Both the position numbers and the translations under genes were made by a program. A model generated the notes under the pieces. The model did not search any database and had not been told where the DNA came from. It saw only the letters and a list, made by a program, of their open reading frames with translations. This document shows positions 45,600 to 53,563 of a stretch of DNA of 64,000 nucleotides, piece after piece. How positions within the stretch are numbered: position 1 is the stretch's first letter; each line of letters opens with the position of its first letter. This DNA is from Mariniphaga sp041686935. GTDB taxonomy: Bacteria > Bacteroidota > Bacteroidia > Bacteroidales > Prolixibacteraceae. The stretch covers positions 89,395-153,394 of the forward strand of contig JAWLCW010000014.1 of the NCBI GenBank assembly GCA_041686935.1, read 5' to 3'.

Positions 45600-46955
45600 A
45601 TGGAAAATGTAAATCGAAAAAGGCTCTTTATTGCAAGTTGTCTGGCTCTTTTGGTTACCGCAATGACGTTTGCTATAAGAGCAAGAATTGAAGGCGTTTT
45701 TACCGGTGATTACGGACTGACTGCCGAGCAGGTGGGACGTGCATTTGCACCTGCCTTCTGGGGTTTTGCCGTGGCCATGTTTGCCGGTGGTTATTTTATC
45801 GACATTGTAAAAACCAGGACCGTAGTGTGGATGGCTTTTGGGATGCACCTGGTGGGAATTGTATTGTTGCTACTGGCAAAAGATTACACCTCGCTGTTTA
45901 TTGCCAACGTATTTATCGGGTTGGGCAACGGAAGTGTGGAGGCAGCATGTAACCCGCTGGTTACAGCCATTTATCCCGACAAGAAATCTAAAATGCTGAA
46001 CCGGTTCCATGTCTGGTTTCCGGGCGGAATTGTAATTGGCAGTTTACTGGCCGCCCTTGTAATCGACTCTCTTAATTTGCCCTGGCAGGTGCTTGTGGGA
46101 TTACTGTTTATACCGCTTGCCATTTACGGATTTATGTTTTTAGGCCAGAAAATCCCCGAAACCGAACGCGTTTCTTCCGGTGTAAGCTACAAGGAAATGA
46201 TGCGGAACGTGGGAGCTCCAATTACCATTACTTTGGCGGTAGTTTTTATGATTCTGGTTGCCAATGTACAATCCATCTCACATGCCATTACCGGAAGTTA
46301 TGAGTTGCCGCTGATTATTATCGGGGTTATTGCCGTTTTAATTATCGTTGAAGGTAAAGCAGTAAATAAAATTACGCTGCTCTTTCCGTTTATTTTTGCC
46401 TGTATGCTGCTTACTGCTTCAACCGAGCTGGGCACAACGCAGTGGATTAATGCATTACTCGATAATAAAGGTGTTCATCCCATGATTATTCTCGCTGTTG
46501 TAACCGGTTTAATGGCAGTTGGTCGTTACTTTGCAGGAGGTTTGATTCACCGGTTGAATCCTCCGGGAGTTTTGCTGGGGTCAGCCGTTTTCTCTGTTGC
46601 CGGCTTGCTGTTACTGAGCGTGACCAACGGCGCCTTTATGACCGTGGTTTCTGCTGCTGTATTTGCTGTGGGCGTTTGTTATTTCTGGCCCACCATGATT
46701 GGTGCAGCGGCTGAATATGTACCAAAAACAGGAGCATTGGGAATGTCAATCCTTGGAGGAGCAGGGTTTGTTGCTACTTCCATGGTACTGCCCATTATGG
46801 GTGAATCCATTGAAACAGCCGGTCCGCAAATGACGTTGCGAAACATGGCTGTTCTGCCGGCAATTTTAATTGTCGCTTTTATTATTCTATCGTTTTGGAT
46901 TAAAAACAGAAACAAAAGTGGAAAAGGCCTTGATGAAGGAGCCGTAGTGCATTAA
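45600..46955 (+). CDS. MFS transporter
   Basis: The 451-residue protein has twelve membrane helices and the MFS loop motif (GYFIDIVKTRTVV in the position of the 2-3 loop). It resembles sugar-porter-type MFS proteins that travel with ThuA or Gfo/Idh genes in Bacteroidota. It follows the ThuA gene and ends at a strong terminator, so the two form a short operon. The substrate is not determined by sequence. Confidence 0.87.
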   Translation: MENVNRKRLFIASCLALLVTAMTFAIRARIEGVFTGDYGLTAEQVGRAFAPAFWGFAVAMFAGGYFIDIVKTRTVVWMAFGMHLVGIVLLLLAKDYTSLFIANVFIGLGNGSVEAACNPLVTAIYPDKKSKMLNRFHVWFPGGIVIGSLLAALVIDSLNLPWQVLVGLLFIPLAIYGFMFLGQKIPETERVSSGVSYKEMMRNVGAPITITLAVVFMILVANVQSISHAITGSYELPLIIIGVIAVLIIVEGKAVNKITLLFPFIFACMLLTASTELGTTQWINALLDNKGVHPMIILAVVTGLMAVGRYFAGGLIHRLNPPGVLLGSAVFSVAGLLLLSVTNGAFMTVVSAAVFAVGVCYFWPTMIGAAAEYVPKTGALGMSILGGAGFVATSMVLPIMGESIETAGPQMTLRNMAVLPAILIVAFIILSFWIKNRNKSGKGLDEGAVVH

Positions 46956-46978
46956 AATAATCAATAAGTTTTAACCGG

Positions 46979-47038
46979 GAAGCTGTTCAGAAAACTTTTA
47001 ATTCATTAAACAGGTTTTTTGAACAGCTTCTTTTTTTT
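46979..47038 (+). terminator. Rho-independent terminator after the MFS gene
   Basis: GAAGCTGTTCA (46979-46989) pairs with TGAACAGCTTC (47020-47030), with partial further pairing of AAAAC and GTTTTT inside, then a run of eight T (47031-47038). Confidence 0.82.
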
Positions 47039-47084
47039 GCCGCGATGTTTTTGTAATTTGAAACAGAATTCAAATTTTTTAATC

Positions 47085-47330
47085 ATGTTGTATGTATTGT
47101 TAATTGGTTTGGTGGCAGGGGCCATTGCCGGGCTTATTATTCGCGGAAAGGGATATGGATGTGTGCTGAATATTATTGTAGGAATTGCCGGAGCCTGGTT
47201 TGGCAACTGGTTGCTGCACGAACTGGGAATATTTGTCAACAGCGGGTTTTTTGGCACATTGGTTACGGCTGTCATTGGGGCGGTTGTTTTGCTGGCTTTG
47301 CTTGGTCTAATTCGGAAACTGGCAAATTAG
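47085..47330 (+). CDS. GlsB/YeaQ/YmgE-type small membrane protein
   Basis: The 81-residue protein has three membrane helices with the family pattern GAIAGLIIRGKGYGCVLNI and NIIVGIAGAWFGNWL. Members are transglycosylase-associated stress proteins of unknown mechanism. A longer frame starts at 47019 inside the terminator, but the ATG at 47085 matches the family start (MLYVLLIGLVAGAIAG). A large repeat cluster begins right after it. Confidence 0.85.
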   Translation: MLYVLLIGLVAGAIAGLIIRGKGYGCVLNIIVGIAGAWFGNWLLHELGIFVNSGFFGTLVTAVIGAVVLLALLGLIRKLAN

Positions 47331-47358
47331 GCAGCAACAACCGCAACAACAAAGAGAA

Positions 47359-47489
47359 CGACCTCAGAGAGGTCAGATGTTTATAGCACAAAAGAACCAA
47401 CAATGGAAAACGACCTCAGCGAGGTCAAATGTTTATAGCAGAAGCGCAACAACGAAAGAAACGACCTCAGAGACGTCGAATGTGTATAG
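47359..47489. repeat. Three tandem REP-like units, plus orientation
   Basis: Units at 47359-47386, 47411-47438 and 47462-47489 each consist of a palindrome (CGACCTC, AGC or AGA, GAGGTC) followed by a conserved ATGTTTATAG tail, with 23-24 bp A-rich linkers. The linkers resemble each other, so the true tandem unit is about 52 bp. In the third unit the palindrome is imperfect (GACGTC) and the tail is GTGTATAG. Confidence 0.85.
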
Positions 47490-47517
47490 AAAAAAGGCAT
47501 TCATAATTGAGAAAATT

Positions 47518-47586
47518 CGACTCCGGCTGGAGTCGTATGTATTTGGTGCTTCCCATTTTCTATAAACATGTGAACCCTCCGGGTTC
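47518..47586. repeat. REPIN-like inverted doublet
   Basis: The palindrome CGACTCCGGCTGGAGTCG (47518-47535) is followed by a diverged tail. Facing it is a minus-orientation unit (47560-47586) with CTATAAACAT, then GAACCC, TCCGGGTTC. Two palindromes of different sequence but the same geometry therefore point their tails at each other. Confidence 0.75.
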
Positions 47587-47605
47587 CGGCTCTTCAAACA
47601 AACTT

Positions 47606-47655
47606 CTGTAAACATACAATCCCTGCCTGGTTAACCGAACAGGCCGCCGGGATTT
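47606..47655. repeat. Minus-orientation REP-like unit with extended stem
   Basis: CTGTAAACAT, a variant of the CTATAAACAT tail, precedes a nested palindrome: outer AATCCC/GGGATT and inner GCCTG/CAGGC. The stem sequence differs from the GACCTC class but the tail position is the same. Confidence 0.65.
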
Positions 47656-47671
47656 AAAAGCCTGCATTCCA

Positions 47672-47933
47672 CGACCTCAGCGAGGTCAAATGTTTATAGC
47701 AGAGGCGAAACATCGAAGGAAACGACCTCAGCGAGGTCGAATGTTTATAGTACCGCCGAAACAACAAAGAAAAAATTCGACTCCCGCAGAAGTCGTGCGG
47801 GTCTCGTGCTATTATTTACTTTCTATAATCATGCAATCCCTCCGGATTTGAAGATCCGGTAACCACGACACTGGAAGGAATGTATATTTGAGCAACAACG
47901 GATTCTCGAGGGAAAACGACTTCAACAAGGTCG
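47672..47933. repeat. Second group of REP-like units
   Basis: Units at 47672-47699 and 47723-47750 have the GACCTCAGCGAGGTC palindrome and ATGTTTATAG tail. A degenerate palindrome follows at 47778-47795 (CGACTCC...AGTCG). A minus-orientation unit has a CTATAATCAT tail near 47823 and the palindrome CCGGATTTGAAGATCCGG (47832-47849). A last degraded copy, CGACTTC...AAGGTCG, lies at 47917-47933, ending at the MATE gene stop. Confidence 0.8.
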
Positions 47934-47937
47934 CGGG

Positions 47938-49239
47938 TTATTGAATTCGGGAAAAAACAGATCTCCTGAAAAGGAAAGTTTGAATGGCACCCCGGGCAAA
48001 CATAAACAACACCATAGCCAGCCAGAGCGCATGGTTTTGCCAAAGTGGATTCAGAGAAAAGTAAACCGGTGCAAAAACCAGAATTGTTGCACCAATCAGC
48101 GTGTTACGCATAGCCGCCGACGCTGTTGCACCAATATAAATTCCATCCCATACAAATGAACTGAAACTGGCCAGCGGGATTATTATAACCCAAAAAATAA
48201 AAGGCTGTGCACTTTCAATGATTTCTTGCTGCGAGGTAAGTACTCTGAGAATGGTGTTCATTCCAAACAGATAAACCAATGTAAACGTCAGCGCCAGACC
48301 CACACCCCAAATAAAAAGCAGCTTTACCACACTTTTTAATTCCGGTTTTTGCCGTGCACCAAAAAATTTACCCACCAAAGCTTCACCGGCAAATGCAAAA
48401 CCGTCGATAAAAAACGAAAAGAATAGCAGCATTTGAATCAGCAACGAGTTTACGGCCAGAATGGTATCGTTGGTGTTGGCAGATTCCGAAGTAAAAAAGG
48501 TAAACACCAGAATGATGCAAAAACTACGAATAAAAATGTCGGAGTTAACTCTAAAAAATTCGGTTAACCGTTTTAAGTTGAACACCCGTTCGGCTTTTAT
48601 AAATGGAATCAGTTCACGGTATTTTTTCAGGAAAAGAATGATGGCCAGAGCCAGTCCGATGTATTGTGAAAGAGCTGTTCCCAGTGCCACACCCTCTGAT
48701 TTCATGTTCAGTCCAAAAACAAACAGCACGCTGAGTAAAATATTGGCCACATTAGCTATAATAGCGATTGCCATAGGATATCTCGCATTTTGCATACCTA
48801 AAAACCAGCCGCTGAAAACAAACAGACTCAGAGCTGCCGGAGCAGCCCAAATGCGGATAAGAAAATATTCCCGGGCCAGAGTTTTCACTTCTTCGCTGCC
48901 TCCAATCAGATTAAATCCGGCCCATGCGACAGGTAACTGCAATGCCAGAACAATAAACCCGATAAACACTGCAACCGCTAATGCCCGTGCAAGTACCGTA
49001 ATGGTTTCTGTTTTATCTTGTTTACCAAATGCCTGTGCCGTGAATCCCGATGTACTCATGCGTAAAAAACCAAATCCCCAGTAAATGAAATTAAAAATGA
49101 CGCTGCCCAGAGCAATGGCACCGATGTAAATTTCAGATTTCAAATGACCCATTAATGCAAGATCCACAAGTCCAAGCAGCGGTACCGTAATGTTGCTGAC
49201 AATATTTGGAATGGCAAGCCGAAGAATGTCGCGGTTCAT
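47938..49239 (-). CDS. MATE family efflux transporter
   Basis: The 433-residue protein has twelve membrane helices in two homologous halves, with the N-terminal IPNIVSNITVPLLGLVDLALMGHL (shown in part: VPLLGLVDLALMGH) typical of MATE exporters of the DinF-like branch. It would extrude cationic drugs or metabolites using a Na or H gradient. The gene's 3' end abuts the repeat cluster, so its stop lies almost in a repeat copy. Confidence 0.88.
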   Translation of the reverse strand: MNRDILRLAIPNIVSNITVPLLGLVDLALMGHLKSEIYIGAIALGSVIFNFIYWGFGFLRMSTSGFTAQAFGKQDKTETITVLARALAVAVFIGFIVLALQLPVAWAGFNLIGGSEEVKTLAREYFLIRIWAAPAALSLFVFSGWFLGMQNARYPMAIAIIANVANILLSVLFVFGLNMKSEGVALGTALSQYIGLALAIILFLKKYRELIPFIKAERVFNLKRLTEFFRVNSDIFIRSFCIILVFTFFTSESANTNDTILAVNSLLIQMLLFFSFFIDGFAFAGEALVGKFFGARQKPELKSVVKLLFIWGVGLALTFTLVYLFGMNTILRVLTSQQEIIESAQPFIFWVIIIPLASFSSFVWDGIYIGATASAAMRNTLIGATILVFAPVYFSLNPLWQNHALWLAMVLFMFARGAIQTFLFRRSVFSRIQ

Positions 49240-49346
49240 CGTTTAATTTAAGAAAGGGGCAAAGGTAACAGAAATAAAAAAAATCAGGAATTATTAAACT
49301 TTTCGATGAACAATAAAGGATTTCAATATGTTTTTATCCTAAAATA

Positions 49347-49378
49347 TTTGGATGGAGAGAAAACGAACCTTATATTTG
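49347..49378 (+). promoter_or_regulatory. Bacteroidota-type promoter for the SOD gene
   Basis: TTTG at 49347-49350, 20 nt, then TATATTTG at 49371-49378, both exact matches. The ATG is 52 nt downstream, leaving a normal leader. Confidence 0.65.
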
Positions 49379-49429
49379 CATAGAAGACCAAAGAGTATTT
49401 TATTAATTTTATAAAAAGAACAAAAAGAT

Positions 49430-50029
49430 ATGGCTTTCGAATTACCAAAATTAAATTACGATTACACAGCACTGGAACCGCATATTGATGCGCGCACCAT
49501 GGAAATTCACCACACGAAACATCATTCAGGTTATACCAATAACCTGAATAATGCAATTGCAGGAAGTGCGCTTGAAGGAAAAAGCATTGAGGAAATTCTG
49601 AAAGGAGTTTCTGGGCATTCTACGGCTGTAAGAAACAATGGAGGAGGATATTACAATCATAATTTGTATTGGGAAGTAATGGCTCCGGGCGGTTCTCCGA
49701 ATCCGGAAGGAGTACTTCTCGATGCAATTAAAGAATCATTTGATTCAGTAGAAAATTTCCGTGAGGCATTTGTCCAGGCTGCGTTAACGCGGTTTGGATC
49801 AGGTTGGGCTTGGTTGGTTCTTCAAAACAATAAACTGGTGGTTTCGTCCACGCCCAATCAGGATAATCCGCTGATGGATGTTGCAGAGGTTCAGGGAACA
49901 CCCGTCCTGGGAGTTGATGTGTGGGAACACGCCTATTACCTGAATTATCAAAACAGACGTCCGGATTATGTAAATGCATTCTGGAATCTCATCAACTGGG
50001 ACGAAGTCGCCAGGCGGTTTAAAGGTTAG
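49430..50029 (+). CDS. sodB: Superoxide dismutase, Fe/Mn family
   Basis: It dismutates superoxide. The 199-residue protein shows the family layout: FELPKLNYDYTALEPHID start, the first metal ligand His27 in EIHHTKHHSGY, a second His in NHNLYWEVM, and the Asp and His ligands in DVWEHAYYLNYQN. It lacks a signal, so it is cytoplasmic. Fe versus Mn preference is not certain from sequence; the similarity to E. coli SodB around EIHH is the reason for the symbol. It has its own promoter and terminator. Confidence 0.92.
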   Translation: MAFELPKLNYDYTALEPHIDARTMEIHHTKHHSGYTNNLNNAIAGSALEGKSIEEILKGVSGHSTAVRNNGGGYYNHNLYWEVMAPGGSPNPEGVLLDAIKESFDSVENFREAFVQAALTRFGSGWAWLVLQNNKLVVSSTPNQDNPLMDVAEVQGTPVLGVDVWEHAYYLNYQNRRPDYVNAFWNLINWDEVARRFKG

Positions 50030-50047
50030 TTGATTTTTGGTTTTTTT

Positions 50048-50074
50048 CCCCGGAGTAGAGACTCCGGGGTTTTT
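50048..50074 (+). terminator. Strong rho-independent terminator after the SOD gene
   Basis: Arms CCCCGGAGT (50048-50056) and ACTCCGGGG (50061-50069) are exact complements with loop AGAG, followed by five T. A run of seven T precedes the stem, so it could also act on the other strand. Confidence 0.88.
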
Positions 50075-50126
50075 CTTGCCTTTTTGAATCATATTATGTT
50101 AATCATGTTAATACTGAATATCCAAC

Positions 50127-50156
50127 TTGGTTTTTAATGAAGAGTTGCTAATTTTA
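50127..50156 (+). promoter_or_regulatory. Candidate promoter for the PAS-HTH regulator
   Basis: TTG (50127-50129), 19 nt, then TAATTTTA (50149-50156), 7 of 8 to TAnnTTTG. The regulator's ATG at 50185 follows. Confidence 0.4.
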
Positions 50157-50184
50157 ACCGGGAAAATGATACCTGTAAAAATGG

Positions 50185-51177
50185 ATGGCGACAAATATGC
50201 ACACCGGGGAAAATAATGATAATTTTAAAAGACTGGAAACTCAAATTTCAGAATTAAAATTTGAACTGGAAGAATCCCGCACATTGCTTGCAGAAGAGCA
50301 GGAAAAAAGGCAGTTTTATCAACTGATAGCGGATTTTACCTTTGGGTGGGAACTTTGGTTCGGGCCATCAGGAAAAATAAATTACTGTTCGCCATCGTGC
50401 CTCGAACTTACCGGTTACACAGCCAATCAAATAATAGAATCAACATCGTTGGCGGATTTCCTTGTTTACAATACCGATCGGAATAAATTTACAGAATTTC
50501 TTACCCACGCGCTTAATCAGATTTTGGTTAATCCATCGCTTGACATTCGTATCATGACAAGGACCCGGCAGATTAGATGGTGCTCAATTAACGTACGGGG
50601 TGTGTATAACAGGCAGGGGCGATATCTGGGCATTCGTGCATCGGTGCATGATATAACCCGTCTGAAAAAAATTCTGGGTCACATGAATGAGCTTTCTGCC
50701 GGCAAGGAACTGGAAAGCCGAAACCACCAAAGGTTAAAATCGGAACTGGAAATAAAAGAGCGTGAACTGGTGGCTTTTCTATTACAACTTTCGCAAAAAA
50801 ACGAGTTGATTGCACAGGTAACACAACATATAAAAAATATAGCTGAAACCGGTAATAAAAACAACCAGGAAAAAATTGAAAAACTGATTCAGCTTTTGGA
50901 AAAATTACCTGATGATTCGGTTGACTGGAATTTGGTGGAAGTGCAACTCGAAAAATTATATCCCGGTTTTATGGATCGGTTACTGGTAAAACATCCCAAA
51001 CTCACACAAAAAGACAAAAAACTTACAGCCTGCCTGAGACTTGGCCTTACAAGCAGGGAAATAGCCGGCCTAAGCAATCTTACTCCCCAAAGTGTGGAAA
51101 TTGCTCGCGTAAGGCTGCGTAAAAAAATGAAACTTAAACGAGAAATCAGGCTTTTCAATTACCTCTCGGAAATTTAA
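50185..51177 (+). CDS. PAS-domain, coiled-coil, LuxR-type HTH regulator
   Basis: The 330-residue soluble protein has an N-terminal coiled coil (about 12-45), a PAS domain (about 48-165, with FGPSGKINYCSPSCLELTGY), a second coiled coil (about 170-250) and a C-terminal helix-turn-helix of LuxR/GerE type (about 268-325, LTQKDKKLTACLRLGLTSRE then IAGLSNLTPQSVEIARVRLR). This is a one-component regulator of the type common in Bacteroidota. The signal bound by the PAS domain and the target genes are unknown. Confidence 0.82.
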   Translation: MATNMHTGENNDNFKRLETQISELKFELEESRTLLAEEQEKRQFYQLIADFTFGWELWFGPSGKINYCSPSCLELTGYTANQIIESTSLADFLVYNTDRNKFTEFLTHALNQILVNPSLDIRIMTRTRQIRWCSINVRGVYNRQGRYLGIRASVHDITRLKKILGHMNELSAGKELESRNHQRLKSELEIKERELVAFLLQLSQKNELIAQVTQHIKNIAETGNKNNQEKIEKLIQLLEKLPDDSVDWNLVEVQLEKLYPGFMDRLLVKHPKLTQKDKKLTACLRLGLTSREIAGLSNLTPQSVEIARVRLRKKMKLKREIRLFNYLSEI

Positions 51178-51423
51178 CCGGCAGAAAAATCAAACTAAAC
51201 GAAATCTTTACACTTTCTGATGGCTAACTTTATTAATGCCGGAAAGGTTATAACTTTTCCCCGGCACTAAATCATTTTCAATAAGAATAGTTAAGTTTTT
51301 ATTGGAGAATTTAAATTTATTGATATGTAATTAAATTTTATAAAAAACTTATATTCAAATATTTATTTAATAAATGATATGTTTAATTTTCAACTACACA
51401 GGTTTTTGTTAGGTTTTGTTGAC

Positions 51424-51453
51424 TTGTTTTCTTTTTGAATCGTCATATATTTG
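51424..51453 (+). promoter_or_regulatory. Bacteroidota-type promoter for DUF4954-glmS
   Basis: TTG (51424-51426), 19 nt, then TATATTTG (51446-51453), exact. A possible TTG start of the next gene lies inside this box, which supports the ATG at 51475 as the true start. The 297-bp gap upstream (51178-51474) is AT-rich and otherwise holds only small palindromes such as ATTTATTTAATAAAT. Confidence 0.65.
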
Positions 51454-51474
51454 AACCACTTAAACATAAAAAAA

Positions 51475-53499
51475 ATGATTCAATCCACAAATAATTATTA
51501 TCGTCCGCTTTTCGACGAGGAAATAGGGCAACTGGTACATCAGGGGTGTTCATCGCCCGACTGGAATCTGGTTAAAGTTTCTCCCGATTTTAGTCCTGAT
51601 CATATTCAAAATGTCAAATTTACAGGCCATATCCGGTTGAACAGTTTTCATCATTCGGTAAAACTGATTGGAGGAATCAGTTTTCATACGGGTATTTACA
51701 ATGCATGGCTGCACAATTGCGAAGTAGGAAGAAATGCCCTGATTCATAATGTGCGCAGTTACATTGCCAACTATAACATAGCAGAGGGTGTAATTATTCA
51801 CAATGTAACAACCATTGCCGTTGACGGTGAAACCTCTTTTGGAAATGGTGTTGAGGTAGAAGCCATAAATGAAGGTGGCGGCCGCGCCATTCCCATTTAC
51901 GATTATCTTTCAGCACATGTGGCGTATATGCTTGCACTCTACCGGCACAGACCAGATGTGGTTTCTGCCTTAAAAAAGATGGTAGAAGATTATACAGGTA
52001 ATATTAAAAGCAATTACGGATTTATTGGCGCCAATTCAAAGATTTTAAACTGCAATACCATTTTAAATGTTAAAATCGGGGCCGCTACCACCATTGACGG
52101 GACTAAAAAATTACAGAACGGCAGCATCAACAGTACACCCGAAGCCCCTGTAATTATTGGCGAAGGTGTAATAATGGACGATTTTATCGTTTGTTCGGGA
52201 AGCCGGATAACCGATTCCACTCTTATTTCCAAATGTTTTGTTGGCCAGGGTTGTTTTCTCGACAAGCATTACTCAGCAGTTAATTCCCTGTTTTTTGCCA
52301 ATTGCCAGGGATTTCATGGAGAAGCCTGCTCCGTTTTTGCCGGGCCATATACAGTCACCCACCATAAATCGACACTTTTAATTGCCGGAATGTTTTCGTT
52401 TATGAATGCCGGAAGCGGATCAAATCAAAGCAACCACCTGTACAAACTGGGTCCGATTCACCAGGGAATTATGGAGCGGGGCGCCAAAACTACCAGCGAT
52501 TCGTATTTGCTTTGGCCTTCGCGAATCGGTGCTTTTTCACTTGTTATGGGCCGGCATTACAAACATTGCGATACAGCAGATTTTCCGTTTTCGTACCTCA
52601 TAGAAAGCAACGATGAAAGTATTCTGGTACCAGGAATCAACCTGAAAAGTATTGGAACTGTGCGTGACACCCAAAAATGGCCACGGCGCGATAACCGGAA
52701 AGATTCCAACCTGCTTGATCTGATTAATTTTAACTTACTAAGCCCATATACCATTCACAAGATGATTAAAGGGCGGGAGAAACTGATTAATATCCGGAAA
52801 TCTTCAGGTGAATTTGCCAGTGAATACAGTTACGATAAAATGAAGATTGAAAAAAGAGCCCTCGACCGGGGTATCATACTGTATGAAATGGCTATTTGGA
52901 AATTTCTTGGAAATTCACTGATTACCAGATTACAGGGGAAAGAATACCTCTCGGATCAGGAGATTAGAAACACACTTCATCCGGATACTTCAATCGGTAA
53001 AGGTTACTGGGTCGATTTGTCGGGATTGATCTGTCCGTTCGAAGCCCTTGATAAACTGTTGAGTTCTATTGAGAAAAGTGAAATAACAACGCTCGAGGAA
53101 GTTAATGCCTCTCTGATTGCACTGCACAGCAATTATTACAATTACGAGTGGACCTGGGCTGCCGATGTTCTGAGTGATTTTTACGGGAAAAAAATCAGCG
53201 AATTCTCAGCTTCTGATGTTATTGCCGTAGTTGAAAAATGGAAGGAAAGCGTGCTGGAAATTGACAGGATGCTTTACGAAGATGCAAAAAAGGAATTTTC
53301 TCTGACTAAAATGACCGGTTTTGGCGTAGATGGACAAAACGGAGCCCGTGAACTCGATTTTGCACAGGTGCGGGGCGAATTCGAAAAAAATGATACGGTA
53401 AAAGCGATTCAGGTTCACATGCAAACCAAAGAATCCCTTGGCAACGGGCTCATTGAGCGTGTAAAAAAAGCAACTAACATTGATGTACAGGTTAATTAA
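51475..53499 (+). CDS. DUF4954 family protein (left-handed beta-helix)
   Basis: The 674-residue protein has no signal peptide. Residues about 40-330 contain hexapeptide-like turns of a left-handed beta-helix (IGAATTIDGTKKL, VIIGEGVIMDDFIV), and a helical part follows from about 430 to the end. It is DUF4954, a Bacteroidota family resembling sugar-nucleotide acyltransferases in its helix. Position 64 bp upstream of glmS on the same transcript suggests a link to amino-sugar metabolism. The chosen start excludes eight residues encoded inside the promoter. Confidence 0.82.
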   Translation: MIQSTNNYYRPLFDEEIGQLVHQGCSSPDWNLVKVSPDFSPDHIQNVKFTGHIRLNSFHHSVKLIGGISFHTGIYNAWLHNCEVGRNALIHNVRSYIANYNIAEGVIIHNVTTIAVDGETSFGNGVEVEAINEGGGRAIPIYDYLSAHVAYMLALYRHRPDVVSALKKMVEDYTGNIKSNYGFIGANSKILNCNTILNVKIGAATTIDGTKKLQNGSINSTPEAPVIIGEGVIMDDFIVCSGSRITDSTLISKCFVGQGCFLDKHYSAVNSLFFANCQGFHGEACSVFAGPYTVTHHKSTLLIAGMFSFMNAGSGSNQSNHLYKLGPIHQGIMERGAKTTSDSYLLWPSRIGAFSLVMGRHYKHCDTADFPFSYLIESNDESILVPGINLKSIGTVRDTQKWPRRDNRKDSNLLDLINFNLLSPYTIHKMIKGREKLINIRKSSGEFASEYSYDKMKIEKRALDRGIILYEMAIWKFLGNSLITRLQGKEYLSDQEIRNTLHPDTSIGKGYWVDLSGLICPFEALDKLLSSIEKSEITTLEEVNASLIALHSNYYNYEWTWAADVLSDFYGKKISEFSASDVIAVVEKWKESVLEIDRMLYEDAKKEFSLTKMTGFGVDGQNGARELDFAQVRGEFEKNDTVKAIQVHMQTKESLGNGLIERVKKATNIDVQVN

Positions 53500-53563
53500 A
53501 ACGACTTTGTGAGGCCATGTTGCCACTGGTATTTATGCATTAAACTTAAAATATTCAACTGAT

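Noticed and set aside
47377..47565. A 62-residue open frame inside the repeats
   Set aside because: It is made of repeat units read in one frame, with no start signal or homology-like features.
47359..47750. Regularly spaced repeats that look like a CRISPR array
   Set aside because: The repeats are palindromic, occur in both orientations, differ in sequence, and their linkers are similar to each other instead of unique. No cas gene is present.
53500..53563. A possible glmS ribozyme or riboswitch before glmS
   Set aside because: The gap is only 64 bp and shows no recognisable ribozyme core.
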